Shown here in pieces: positions 1 to 12,132 of a stretch of DNA of 64,000 nucleotides (position 1 is its first letter; every line of letters starts with the position of its first letter). This DNA comes from Flectonema sp. DT1601. Its lineage: Eukaryota; Euglenozoa; Diplonemea; Diplonemida; Diplonemidae. The notes beneath the pieces were generated by a model. The model was not told the origin of the DNA and made no database searches. It saw only the letters and a program-made list of their open reading frames with translations. The translations under genes were made by a program, and so were the position numbers. The stretch covers positions 806,001-870,000 of the forward strand of contig OZ025815.1 of assembly GCA_964019425.1 (NCBI GenBank), in the 5' to 3' direction.

Positions 1-3000
1 CTGTATCATATACATGTATGTATACTAATCCTAGTCTGTTTGAGATTAATGGAATGGTTCAATCACCTCCAACGATTACAAGACCGACACCAGCTGCTTC
101 TATTGCATCATTAGAATTTCAACCAGGACCTGATCTAACTGGAACATCTGATGTCACATGTCAGTTAGTTGATAATGGTGTTCCTCCTGCAACTACTGAT
201 GTTGAATTTCAAATAGTCGTAACAGATGTTAACGATCCTCCATACGCTGAATGTCCAACATGTGCAGCAGGTTTTACAATAGATGAGGATAGCGGAACTT
301 TCACTCAGACTGGGTTTCTTGAAAACATCAGAGCTGGTCCTGCATCTGAATCAATGCAAACACTTCTCGTAACATGTGCTCCAGCGGGTATGACTACTTT
401 ATGGTTATTAGACACTTCGGTAACTCCTCCTGTTGATGGGTCACCAAGTATTGATCCAATCACTGGGACTTTAACATTCACTCCTGCTCCTGATGAGAGC
501 GGGGCATCAGTTGTAAGTTGTCAACTTCGTGATTCTGGTGAACCAACAAGACCTGCTGGAGTGTTATCACTTCCAACATTTAGAATAGTTGTGAATGAAG
601 TGAATGATAAACCAACTGGAACTGTATCACCTCCAGGAAGAGTTTCTATAGCTGTTGGTACTCCGACTACAACAGTCTTGGGATGGATTACTGATATCAC
701 TCCTGGTCCTTTACAGGAAGCTACTCAAACTGTTGCGATCACATGTACAGCTGATATTCCTCAACTGTTCTCTCCAACTAATCAGCCGACTGTTGACAGA
801 GCGACAGGAGACTTGACATTCGCTGCGGCATCAGCAGATGTTGAGGGAGACACTCGTGTTTCTTGTGAACTAATTGACAATGGAACCCCACCAGAGACAT
901 TCGTCCTCTCATTTACAATCGGATATGAAAACCAACCTCCAACAGCTGTCGTTACTGCGAATGTTACTGTTGCTGAAGAAAGTGGTCCTGCTGTGATGGG
1001 ATCATTTTTATCTAATTTGTCTCCTGGGCCTGCCGTTGAGGTAGCAAACGGACAGTCAATTGCAACGATAACCTGCCAACCACAAGATACAACTCTCTTT
1101 GATGTGTCACCAGTCATCAGTACAATTGGAACATTAGAATTCACACCAGCAGTAGATGCTGCTGGAATGACTCTAGTTGAATGTACTGTATCAGACAATG
1201 GAGTTCCACAACGGTCTATTGATATTTTATTTATGGTGACGATTACCGATGTAAACGATGCGCCTCAGATAACGTCAAATCGAATGACTGTCACAGCTCC
1301 TGAAGGTGGTGATCAGGTAACAATCCGTGACTTTGCTACCATCATTGTCGGACCTGCATCTGAGAACGATCAACTAATTCAAGCATCATGTATGGTCGCT
1401 GATCCGACATTGTTAATAGCTGGACCTGTTTTAAATGTTAATGGATGGTCTTTTACTAATCCAACAGCTGTTTTAGAATTTACTCCTTCCGCTGACAGTT
1501 CAGGTATGACAACAGCTACCTGTACTGTAAGTGATAATGGAATGCCTACCATGTCAGCTGATTTTACTTTTGATATTGTTGTGTCAGAGCAGAATGATCC
1601 TCCGACTTTTACACTCACGCAGTCTCGAGTTACAGTTGTTGAAGATTCAATTGGTTTTGAGGTACCAAATCTAGTGACGGATCTCTCCCCTGGTCCTGCA
1701 GCTGAGGTCAATAGTGGAGAAACAGTTTCAGTATCGTGCATTGCTTCAGTAACAAGTCTGTTTACTGCTGGTGGTCGTCCACAAATAGATAATACTGGTA
1801 GGTTAACATTAACACCATTACCAGATGCTGTTGGTGAGACTCTTGTTAGTTGTACTGTCACAGATACGGGTACTCCTCCACAGTCTGTTCCGTTAACTTT
1901 TGATCTTGAAATTATAGAGGTAAATGACAATCCAATAGCTATGTTACCAACATCAACATACACAACAACTGAAGACAATGGTCCAACAGTAGTACCTGGA
2001 TTTGTTAGTCCATTAAGTGCTGGTCCTGCATCAGAGAGCACGCAGACAATTGAGACGATTTGTGTTCCTCAGGATGCGACACTGTTTTCAGCTCCAATAT
2101 CAGTGGCATCATTTGGATCTAATAGAGGAGAGTTATCATTCACACCTGCTGACGATGCGGTTGGAACTACTGAAGTCACATGTAATGTTTTCGATAATGG
2201 AATGCCTCCGTTGTCAACAACTTTTACTTTTTCTGTAATCATAACTGAAGTTAACGATCCTCCTTCTGCATTACTAAAGCTTATGGAGGTTTCAACATCA
2301 GAAGATCAAGGGACGTTCACTGAAACAGGTTTCATGTATCAACTTCAGCCAGGACCAACATCAGAAGCTTCTCAAGCAATTGTAATAACCTGCGTTGCTG
2401 CTAATCCGATGTTGTTTGTTCAGCAACCACGAGTTAATAATGCTGGTGAACTTTCATTTATAACTGCTGCTGAGGAATCTGGAAGTACTGAAGTGACATG
2501 TACACTAACTGATAATGGTGATCCTCCTGCTGGAAGAGACTATACTTTTTCAGTAACCGTCCTTGAGGCTAACGATCCTCCTCTCGGAACTCTGTCAATG
2601 CCATTGGTGAGAGTGAATGAAGATGCCGTTACAGAAATCGCTGATTTTATCACAAATATGGCTGCTGGACCTGTCAGAGAAGTACAAGCAGGTCAGACTT
2701 TTACTGTCGCCTGCGTCTCTGCTGATGAAGCGTTGTTTTTACAGCAGCCTACTATTATGATGCAAACTTCTGGTACTGCAGGGACTTTGAGATTTTCTCC
2801 AGCAAGAGATGCAGTTGCAATTGTTGATGTTACCTGTACGATTACTGATAGTTTTGTACCACCAGCTACTCGTGAATTATCTTTTAGAATTGAAACAATG
2901 GAAGTAAACGACCCTCCGACTATTGAGGTTCCAAACAGAGATCTCATTCACTACCAGAGTCCTGTTCTTCAACAATCATCTTACCCTTTTTTTATGGTCG

Positions 3001-4567
3001 TCAACTCTGGACCTCCTTCCGAAGCTGGACAGCAGTCTACAGCTTTATGCACAGCTACTAATTCACATGTGTTTCAAGAACAGCCTCATCTTCTTATCTC
3101 AGCCACTAACGGTACCCTTGTGTACACAGCTGAAGAAGGAATCAGTGCAATCAACGACGTTATTTCAGTCGTTACTTGTACCATTACTGATAATGGTAGT
3201 CCTGCACAACAGACTCAGGTGTCCTTTAATATCGATTTTAGATTGGTATGTTGATTTTTTTTTTTTAAGATTATGAAAACTCCTTTTTCTCACAGTAACA
3301 AACACAACACAGCCTCAAACACCTGCCTTAGACACATATCTATTGAGTCCTGAGTGGAAGGACTCACCTCAGTTTAAGGTTTGTATTCGTACTGTATATT
3401 TTAGACGGCGTCTTTGAATGAAAGCAGATTAGATTTCACCAAATAACCCCACCACAGGATGAGGCCCCGCAATCAAAGTTTCTTCGTTCCGATGAATATT
3501 TAAACTCACCAGCTGGTAAGGCGGACTCGCCACTTAATAAATTTTGGGAAACTCCAGAAGGAAAGGATTCCCCTCTTTACGAATTCTTCAACGGTAATAG
3601 TGCTACATGTATGTTGTTTTTATTTGTATACACCGTGTTGTGTTGAATCCTCTCTCTTTTTTTTAAAAAAAAAAAACAAAACAAAAAAACAGCTCGCAGT
3701 GTTCTTCGAACCCGTCTGGGGATGTCCAAAGCGCAATTCTCTCTCGCAAGATTTCAACAAATTCTACAGCGAGTGATAAACTCGAAGACTGTAACAGGAG
3801 TTACTGTTTACTGGGTGTGTCCAGACAGTGCGTGTCCTGGATTGCTTTGTCCTACTGATGCCGATGTCAGAGTTCAAAGATCGTGTGATCCAGGAAGAAA
3901 CTTTGCGGCGACATCAAGATGGATGTCACTACTACAAGCAGCACCTGAACAAGTTATTGTTGTTGACTACACTGTTACAACTACTCCAACTCCAACTGAT
4001 TTCGGAAAGCCAGAATCACAAATATTATCAGAAATTCAATCAGAACTCTCAAATGATCTTCAAAATCAAAATACTGACCTCGCCTCCATATCAATGCAAT
4101 CTGTTGATGTACGACCTTGTAATGATTGTCAAGTAGCAGCACCACCAGCTGATAGTGATGATGATGATGGGTTTCATTGGTGGTGGTGGTTGGTAATTGC
4201 TGGTGGCGTTCTTTTATGTTGTTGCCTTGCTCTGTTGTTGTACTGTTGTTGTTGTAGAAAGAAGAAGGAACAGGAAAAGACGAGAGATATGGATTACGCT
4301 GAAAAAGCTCCAAGCAGCTATGCCTCAAGCGATATGACCCCACCTGTTGCTGGTCGATTAGGAACGGGATCTGATCAGGGATTGACGAGAACATCAGAAA
4401 GCTTTAGTACAGCGAACCCAGTTACAGAGAACCCAATGCAACAATTCTATGGAAATCCTCAGGATCCCCGTCCTCGTGGGGCTGCTGACACCGAGTGGCA
4501 ACCTTATACTATTGATTGGGGCGATGCTGGATACAACGATCCACGTCCAGAGTCAGCTCGTCAATAG
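1..4567 (+). CDS. Large single-pass surface protein with about ten cadherin/Ig-like repeats (3' part of gene)
   Basis: The reading frame is open from base 1, so the 5' end lies outside the window. Four exons join in frame: <1-3245, 3313-3378, 3458-3593 and 3693-4567, separated by GT-AG introns of 67, 79 and 99 bases. The first exon encodes about ten repeats of roughly 110 residues. Each carries a GPASE-like motif, a VTC motif and an ending like EVNDPP, which resembles cadherin or Ig-like adhesion modules. The two small exons add a linker rich in SPEWKDSP-like motifs. The last exon gives a short extracellular domain, an acidic run, HWWWW, one membrane helix, a CCCC cluster and a basic stop-transfer stretch, then a cytoplasmic tail of about 100 residues. 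I infer cell-surface adhesion or sensing. The cysteine cluster next to the membrane suggests palmitoylation. Confidence 0.8.
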
Positions 4568-4888
4568 GGGAACAAAAAAAAAATTGATCACGTACCTCTG
4601 TTTTTTTACACAGGTGTGCTTCATTTAAGCGATACAATCTTTTTAGTGATCAATCAGGGAAAGTGCCATTACCTTTTTTTTTTTTTCTTTCTTCTGACAG
4701 ATAGTTCTCAAAGAAGATTATTCTTTCGCTTGTACACAAGCAAGTGCTCTAGTTTGGTGAACTTTCTGCTTTTTTTTCTTTTTGTCATAACGCGCAGCTT
4801 ATGCAGCTGTTCATAACTTTCAGTTTTTTTCCCTCCTTCCTGTCATCCCATTCCCAGTAAAACAAGTGGGGAAAAAGGTTTTAAAAAG

Positions 4889-4923
<35 letters not shown>

Positions 4924-6960
4924 CATAAGTCTCAAAGCGACTTAACTTTTACAATTGAAAACCATGAGCTCTGGCAATTCGAAACCCTCCGATGCTATTT
5001 TTCTTTGGTACTAATTGCGATGTTTTCTTTTGCTCTTTTTTTATTTATTTTTTTTTTTTTTGACCTGTCCCAAAAAAAAAAAAAAAAAAAAAAAATTCCT
5101 TGTTCATTTTCCTGTAGTTTAGATATAATATTGTAGTTAATTGTTGTTGTTTTTCCCCCTCCTTTCTCCCGTTCTTTTTTCTCTGGTATGATTATGAAGC
5201 TCTAACCCCCCTTTAATTTTTTTTTCCCCTTCTTTTTTTTTAAAATATTTTTTTTATTACTCCGAAACGAATACAAAAAAAAAAAAAATAAAAAAATACC
5301 GTTTGACGAAACTTCCATAATAAATAATAGATGGGCACTTCAAATTGCATACAAAAAAAAAAAAAAAAAAATCTTCGCTTTTTTTTATTTTTAATTTTAC
5401 AGCAACCTTGTGTTGTGCACTTGTATTATGGTAAATGAATACATGGAACTTCTAAGGGGGGGGTGCATTGCATCATTGTCTCTCCCCTTTTCCCCTTTCC
5501 TATACAAACATTACCTTTAGTCATCTGTATCACCATGGATAAGGTCGAAGCAATCAGCCCCTATCTGGTGAAAAACACCTTACGTGTGCCATTTCTAAGA
5601 AAGTTGGAAAAGTCATTCATATTTTTATCTGAAAAAAAAAAAAGAGTGGAAAAAAAAAAAAAAAAAAAAAAAAGTAAGTGAAAAGAAAATTATGATTTGT
5701 ACTGCAGCAATTGGTCTGCGATCCGAAAGGTTGACACATAAGTGCATCGGCTTGAGGAATCTTTTTTTTTTTTTTTTTTTGGGATAAACAAAAATTGTGT
5801 AAGTTCCGTTTAGTTATTTTGTCGATAGTTCTCATTCTATCCGCAGTAGTAGTTGTTGCATTTGGTTCTCTCTTTGTGATTCTCTTAGTCGGCTCCTCCC
5901 AGTTGTTTGTAAGGCTTTTAAAATCTTTTTATAGCTACCACCCCCCACAATTGTTGATTTAATCAAGAAATTAATAGGTGAAACCTACTCTCTGCAATAT
6001 TACATTATACCTCTGGTTTTGGTTTCCCAGGGCTCACGATTAATTCGTAATTGAATAACCCGATTCCGAACTGCGCTGAATGACAGCACGGAGATGTGTA
6101 TTCGGATAAGTTTGAAATATTTATTATAATGTAGAACATGTAGGTCATTAGCAGAGTGTTAGCAATATTATGTTTTCTGATACGAATCCATTTTAAAAAT
6201 CGAACAGTTAATCCCCCCCCCACCTTTAAGCTTTAATGCTAAAATTATCTTTATGTTTTTATGATTTAATTTTTACAAAATCGAACATACAAACCCCCCT
6301 CAGCATTTCATATCTCCTTATAGTTACAATCCGTCCATCGCGACTGCTTGTCTGTTTACCTTTTTTTTTCTTCTTTCATTGTCTTGTTCTTTCACGGTTA
6401 TATGCAGAGAAGGAATTGATCATAGGGTAGTGGTGGCCTATTCTGACAACGTTTTTCTTCATCTCCCCACTTGGCTATTTAGGATATTATGTTAAAACAA
6501 CAATGTAGTACCCTTGCTCAGTATGTAGCCAACAATTTTTGTTTTTAAAATAAGCTCTTTTTAAACTTGAAAACAGCTTTTTTTTTTTTTTTTTTTTTTA
6601 AAAAAATTTTAAAATCTTTTTATTTTTTTTCATTGCATTCTCAAGAAATAAAAAAAGAATTCAAAACAAATGGGGCTACGATGCCTAACAGCGTTGAATT
6701 GGAATTACAAAGGTATCTCCATAGGTGATACGTGTCCGAAAAAAAAAAAGTCCAACACAGTTACTTCTTTTGATTAAGCCCTTGGAATGTGGTGAATGCA
6801 GTTTAAAAACAGGAACCCGTTGTGTGTTTTCAGAGTTGTCAAGCAAAACGTTTTTTTTTTTTTTTTTTTTCACCCCTCTACTACCTTTTTTTTATTTTTT
6901 ATTATTATTTTTTTTTTGAAAAAAATAAATTACCATGTTGTTTATTCACTATAGGGCTGG

Positions 6961-6991
<31 letters not shown>

Positions 6992-7074
6992 GTGGGGGGG
7001 AAAAAAAAAAAAAAAAACGGTGAAAAGGATTGTTTTGTTGTTTGATTAATTCAGAGTACCAACTACCCATGAAG

Positions 7075-7108
<34 letters not shown>

Positions 7109-7353
7109 CGTGTTCATTGATACCTTAAGTTTGTTGTTGTTTTTGTTGTTGTTGTTCCGCTCCCGTCCTCCCGATCCCCGCCAATGGAGGGGAGGTAGTC
7201 GTACAGATAGTCACATATCCCTCATCTTCCCCTCATCCAAAGTACTTCAGCTCGTTCGTAATATACTCGAATGTGGATATAACTTATTGTGAAATAGTTC
7301 CTTTTTTTTTAATAACTACTCTCTAATTTCTTTTCAAATAGTACTCAAAACCA
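4568..7353. other. Gene-free stretch with long A/T homopolymers and repeat copies
   Basis: No convincing coding region is seen. The stretch holds many A or T runs of 15 to about 38 bases, for example around 4890-4918, 5073-5095, 6578-6600 and 7076-7106. A degraded copy of the repeat ending in a GAACAGTTAAYCCCCC-like sequence lies at about 6055-6225. Its last part is echoed at 6236-6300. Confidence 0.6.
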
Positions 7354-8286
7354 ATGGAAGTATCTGTGACGTGTCCAGATCTGGGATTGCCTTCAGTGTC
7401 ATTCACGGCTGGTGCTGATTCTCTCGTGAGCGACGTATTAATTGCAGCTGCTACAGAGTGGGATTTAGATCCTGAAGAGCTCCAACTCTCGTTAGCTGGT
7501 GAGCTTCTTTTAGAAACTGGAAAGCTGGTTGCTCACGGGGTTGGTCTAAACACCGAACTTGAAGTTTTCAAGAAAAGGTTTCGGTTGTTTGGTAAGAATT
7601 GGTTTACTGATGAGACACTGCGAGAGAAGCTGCTTCATAAACTTGAAACCTCTAAAGAGGAGTGTCTTTATCTTGACACTCCAACATTCTCTTCTGACGG
7701 CTGCCTCAGTTTCGACGCTTGTTTGCTGCCCCCGATAGTCGAAAGGATTTCCTTCCGCAATCCAAATTCTAAAGTTGGAGTAGTCGCAGATGAGTTTCTA
7801 CATCAGTGCGCTTCTGTAGTGGAAGTGGACTTCTTGGGTCTGAGCACTGTCACAGCTGTTGGAATTTCTTTCCTAGCCGGGTGTCCTCGAATCACTTCTC
7901 TTGATCTCTCTGGTCTGAGCAGTGTCACCACTATTGGAGATGCGTTCATGTCCAGTTGTTCATCCATCACTACACTTAACCTCTCTGGTTTGGAAAGCGT
8001 GACTACCGTAGGGCGTTGGTTCTTAGGAGACTGTCCTTTGCTCACTGCCCTTGACACTCACGGTCTTAGTAGTGTAACCACTATTCAAAGCGGATTCTTA
8101 GATAGCTGTGTTGGTCTCACTGAGCTTGACCTTTCTGGTCTTAAGAGTGTGACAGATGTTGGACATTCGTTTCTAGTTAACTGCGACCTACTTGAATCTG
8201 TTCGGTTGCCTGAGATGAACCGTTCACTCTTTGCAGAGAAGTCTGAAGCTATTCAGGATCTAGATGAAGGATTATATGAAAAGTAA
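7354..8286 (+). CDS. BspA-like leucine-rich repeat protein
   Basis: This is a 310-residue intronless protein. Residues 1 to about 75 look like a small ubiquitin-like fold, but that is a weak impression. Residues of about 120-285 contain five or six LRRs of about 23-24 residues with the consensus LDLSGLSSVTTIGxxFLxxC. That is the BspA/TpLRR style common in trichomonads, Bodo and relatives. No signal peptide or membrane segment is visible, so a cytosolic scaffold or binding role is likely. The start is supported by a pyrimidine-rich stretch ending in TAG at 7339-7341, 12 bases upstream, which could be a trans-splice acceptor. The binding partner is unknown. Confidence 0.8.
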   Translation: MEVSVTCPDLGLPSVSFTAGADSLVSDVLIAAATEWDLDPEELQLSLAGELLLETGKLVAHGVGLNTELEVFKKRFRLFGKNWFTDETLREKLLHKLETSKEECLYLDTPTFSSDGCLSFDACLLPPIVERISFRNPNSKVGVVADEFLHQCASVVEVDFLGLSTVTAVGISFLAGCPRITSLDLSGLSSVTTIGDAFMSSCSSITTLNLSGLESVTTVGRWFLGDCPLLTALDTHGLSSVTTIQSGFLDSCVGLTELDLSGLKSVTDVGHSFLVNCDLLESVRLPEMNRSLFAEKSEAIQDLDEGLYEK

Positions 8287-8420
8287 TCCCAAAATGTGCT
8301 GCTATTTTTGATATAAAAAAAAAAAAAAAAACCCGATTGTTTATATTACTGTATTTATATAATCACTTTTAAATAACAGGGAAAAAAAAACCCAAAAAAA
8401 AAAAAAAAACAACAACAATA

Positions 8421-10268
8421 ATGCCATCCGATGCTGAGGAAGAACAGTATCATGAAATTTTTGAACTCATGGGAGGGGATCCGACTGGATCTGGAAGGGG
8501 AGTGGGTTTAGATGAGTTGGCAAAATTTTTTCAAGAACTGCCAGATTCACCTCCGATGTGTCAAATTGAAGAAATATTTAGACAATGTGATGAGGATGGC
8601 AATAGTGAAATCGATCCAGAAGAATTTATAAATGTCGTCGAGACTATTAAATTACTTCAAAACAAAACAACAAATGAAATCATCGAGTCTTTTGTTGGAA
8701 CGCATTTCAAAGATATATTCATAATCCTAGACACTGACGGAGTCGGTTCACTCCGAAAAGAAGACATAAGAAACCTATTTGAAAAACAACCCCAACCGTC
8801 AACAGCAATATCATCAACTGAGCTTCTTGGAATAATCATACAAGTTGAAAATGCTACTGGTAGAATTGAGTTTTCAGGATTTAAACACATCGCTGCTATG
8901 CTAGTCCCAAAGGTGAATATGGCTGTTCATTTGGAAGCATTGAAAGACATAGCTAGAGATATGCATCCTGTGAAGTCATCAACTTCAATAGCTTCGTCAA
9001 TGTCAAAGGGAGGTATTGATCACAGAGCATCACTGCAATCAAGTCATTCAATAGTTTTAGATGGTGGTGGTGAATGTCCAAACTGCGTAGTATTAAAATC
9101 AAAAAACCGAGACTTGGAATTGCAAGTCGAGTCGGAAAGGCTCCACTCCCGGGAATCTCATGCCAAGGAGGAATCTTCCTCGGCGAAGGAACAGAAAAGC
9201 GAACGCCTCAATCGAGATCTTTGCTTTGAAAATGAACAACTAAAAAAACGTCTCAGATCGTACGAATCTGGAGCTGAAGCAAAAAAACAAAAAGATGCCA
9301 AAACCAAAGAAGCAGGTGAACGTGAGGTGATAATCCTAAAACAGCTTGAGGTCCAAGAACGAGATTTATCAAACATTTCTGCTGAACTCGACGCCAACAA
9401 AAAAGCACTCGTCAAACAAAGAGCTGAATCCGGTAGACAGTCAGCAGCACTAGCTCTACTTCACAAACACATCGCAACTCTTGAAAGGGATAACGAGATA
9501 TTAAAAAAGGGTGGTGATCGAGAACATGTAAAAGAACAAATGCACAAAGCTAAAGTCCTAAATAATATGTTGGCAGAAGCGAATAAAACCATCGAAGGGT
9601 TTCAGCAAGAGAGCTGGTACAGATCCAGCTTGCGATATCTCACTACACAAAAGAACAGTGGAGGACCTCACGTACCTCATCCAGAGTGGATAGAGCCACC
9701 CACAGCACCTATAAGTGTAAAATCATCAGTGGATTCTTCTAAGAGAAATGTGTCCCCATATCAATCCCAGGCTTTTGATTGGCCGAAACAAAAAGACTCT
9801 CGCACTGAACACGCAACGGTCGATCCCTCTGATGAAGAATACAAAATACTCTCAGCTTATTACCATCATTTTCAGGCATCAACAAAACCAGAAGTTGCTC
9901 GAGAGCTCATCGAAGAGTGTAGTTTGGAACTTGATAAAGTAAATACTCATCACCCAGCGTATTGGAGTGGTAAGAATAATTTAAGAATAAAAATATGGAT
10001 GAAGCAACCTGTACTCAGCGACTCTGCTGCAGCCTCAAATGCTCGTAAGAAATATGTCGTCGCGTCTCCAGCAAGTCAACGTTCTGCTTCATACAACTCT
10101 GTTAGTCATAGAAGTGTTTCACAGAATACGAGAATGTCGAGTTCGGCATCTCCATCCCCGTCACATATACCACAATACACAACTACTTCGAGAAGCCCTG
10201 CACCACCACCTGCATATCCACATGCGAGATCCATATCACCTCCTCGCAGAGCAGTTGGAAGGAAGTGA
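8421..10268 (+). CDS. EF-hand and coiled-coil protein
   Basis: This is a 615-residue intronless protein. The N-terminal 160 residues have EF-hand character. A canonical calcium loop starts at D57 (DEDGNSEIDPEE). A second loop starts at D104 (DTDGVGSLRKED) and keeps the first acidic positions. A degenerate loop precedes them. Residues of about 220-400 are charged heptad-like coiled coil. The C-terminal 90 residues are Ser/Pro-rich and probably disordered. The architecture resembles axonemal or cytoskeletal calcium-responsive proteins, but I do not recognise a named family. The ATG follows an A-rich leader, and a TTTTAAATAACAG possible acceptor lies at about 8368-8380. Confidence 0.8.
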   Translation: MPSDAEEEQYHEIFELMGGDPTGSGRGVGLDELAKFFQELPDSPPMCQIEEIFRQCDEDGNSEIDPEEFINVVETIKLLQNKTTNEIIESFVGTHFKDIFIILDTDGVGSLRKEDIRNLFEKQPQPSTAISSTELLGIIIQVENATGRIEFSGFKHIAAMLVPKVNMAVHLEALKDIARDMHPVKSSTSIASSMSKGGIDHRASLQSSHSIVLDGGGECPNCVVLKSKNRDLELQVESERLHSRESHAKEESSSAKEQKSERLNRDLCFENEQLKKRLRSYESGAEAKKQKDAKTKEAGEREVIILKQLEVQERDLSNISAELDANKKALVKQRAESGRQSAALALLHKHIATLERDNEILKKGGDREHVKEQMHKAKVLNNMLAEANKTIEGFQQESWYRSSLRYLTTQKNSGGPHVPHPEWIEPPTAPISVKSSVDSSKRNVSPYQSQAFDWPKQKDSRTEHATVDPSDEEYKILSAYYHHFQASTKPEVARELIEECSLELDKVNTHHPAYWSGKNNLRIKIWMKQPVLSDSAAASNARKKYVVASPASQRSASYNSVSHRSVSQNTRMSSSASPSPSHIPQYTTTSRSPAPPPAYPHARSISPPRRAVGRK

Positions 10269-10457
10269 AAATACTGTTTTTGATATAAGTAGGTGGGGTA
10301 GTGGGGTAGTGGGTGGTCAATCCAACCTTGTTAGATATTTGAGGTTTGGAGGGAAACAACAAAAAAAAAAAAAAAAATGAAAAGAAAACGAAGGATCGAA
10401 TCCTCAATCCATTAGTAGGAATTATTTGTAAAGGAATATTATATATAACGAACGATC

Positions 10458-10493
<36 letters not shown>

Positions 10494-11383
10494 TTTGCGG
10501 GCTTTTTTTTTTCTTTTCCCATTCAACTGAATGGTCAGTACTGTAACTATTTTATTTTCCGTTGTTCTTTTTTTTTTTTTTTTTTTTTTGTACCGACGTA
10601 GTCGGAGAAGAAACTATTCAGATTGAAAACCGTTATTTCTTACGGTCCCATGATTTATTTTTCCTCCTCCGTGCGACAGGATTCTGTCCGCGTTCAACGA
10701 AATATAAGTTTTTTTTTTTTTTTTTTGGTCTTAAATTTTACCAGTTAAGAAGTACCTAACCCCTTGAGAAAATGATACTTCTTTTTTTTTTTTGATGTTG
10801 TTAATTTCTTTTTTTCTGATCAAGTGAAGGGAGTCCTACGTTACCTTGCATTTCCTGTTGCTTAGTCGTGTTTTGTGTGTTTTAGTGGGAGGGACGTGGA
10901 CATTGAAATTTGTCTTGTATTCATGTATCTCGTGCAATCAGTCTGAATTGGTACCCGTGGCAATTTTTTTTCTTGCTCAGGGGTTTCTTTGCCGAAAAGC
11001 AGTGTGAGGAAAAAAAAATCCGCGCAAGTTTTATTTTTTTTTTCCCCCAGCCCAAATTTCAATTTTTTTGTGAAAATTAATGGAGGGGGAAAAAAAAAAA
11101 AAAAAAAAAAAAAAGAATCGTTCACACAAGTGCAAAGATGTGGACAAGACTACTGCTCAATGGAAAAAAAAAAAAAAAAACGACTCAGATAAAAGAATAT
11201 TATTTATTCCATTTTTTTTTTTTATATTATATTTTTAATATTTCTTATTGTATTCAAAAAACTACCATTTTTTTTAAATATATATTTTTTTTTTTTTTTT
11301 TTTGAGTTGGTGACCCTCAGAAAAAGTTAACATGTTTTCCCCCAAAGGCACCCCTAAGGGGGGAGCTATTTTAATATAACAAA
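10269..11383. other. Gene-free stretch with homopolymers and one dispersed repeat
   Basis: This intergenic region holds long A and T runs (for example 10461-10490, 10568-10589, 11091-11114, 11281-11303). It contains one copy of the repeat beginning TACCGACGTAGTCGGAGAAG (10591-10709). No coding region is seen apart from homopolymer-derived short frames. Confidence 0.6.
10591..10709 (+). repeat. Dispersed repeat family A, copy 1
   Basis: It begins TACCGACGTAGTCGGAGAAG and ends near CGTTCAACGAAATATAAG. Related copies lie at 57572-57738 and 57742-57873, and an inverted fragment at about 62137-62186. The copies differ by small indels and substitutions, so this is an old dispersed family. Confidence 0.75.
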
Positions 11384-11879
11384 ATGGATCATATCGCTAC
11401 TATGAAATCATACTATGAGTCATGGGACAGATGCACTCCAGATCAAAGAACGTACTACCGACAGTATTGGATGCAATATTTTCCGAACGATTCAACAATG
11501 TGTCCTCCCACTGCTGTTGAAGATAACATGGTATGACTTAGAATTTTTGAAACGTCATCGTCGATGTCAAAAAAAAAAAAAAAAAAAAAAAACTTTTTAA
11601 AAAATATCAAAACAGGATGTCCACATGTCAGATCACAACGAAGCAGAAATTGACACTTCACAACAACGAAAACGTACATTTCATGAAACAGAATTCAGTC
11701 GGAATTCTGTCTCACCAGCACCTGATAAATGGCTGCATGCTTCATCAAGAAGACGGGTAGTAGAACACATCCCAAACGGACTTGGAGGAATGATTCCAGT
11801 CATTGCACTCGATGTAGACGTTATAGAAGAACCGACACCAGCAGACTGCAGCGACTTAAAAAGAAGATCAAAATATTGA
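11384..11879 (+). CDS. Small two-exon protein of unknown function
   Basis: Exon 1 is 11384-11530 and exon 2 is 11616-11879, joined in phase 0 across an 85-base GT-AG intron that contains a run of about 23 A. The product is 136 residues. The N-terminal part is rich in aromatic residues (YYESW, YYRQYW) and the middle part is basic. No family is recognised. Calling it a gene rests on the clean phase-0 splice, the non-repetitive composition and the fit to the intron pattern of neighbouring genes. It sits just upstream of the hydrolase array. Confidence 0.6.
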
Positions 11880-12132
11880 TATCTAAAAAGTGAGATTATG
11901 AGTTGCCCACACTATCTGATACACGTTCATGGTCTTAACCAGTGAAACGTTTCTTACCAGACTTTAACAAGGAGTAGTTCAGTAACAACATTGGTATTTC
12001 TTTAATGTAACCATACCCCAAGAGGGATCCCCTAAGTACTATCAATTCGTTGTATTTCTGTTTAGCCGTTAGTTTCTTATGTTGTTTCATTTTCTTCTTT
12101 TCCCCTTCCACAAGTTATTATCAAGAAAGACA

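Noticed and set aside
5535-5681. Short frame starting MDKVEAISPYLVKN
   Set aside because: The first 30 residues look protein-like, but the frame runs into poly-A and has no splice partner or neighbour context. Too weak to call.
6822-7049. Open frames made of poly-Lys and poly-Phe in spacers
   Set aside because: They are translations of A and T runs with no coding character. The same applies to several others at 10346-11192, 37325-37546 and 57432-58090.
12079-12132. In-frame N-terminal extension of hydrolase copy 1
   Set aside because: The other four copies start exactly at MHRTVI and the extension is absent there.
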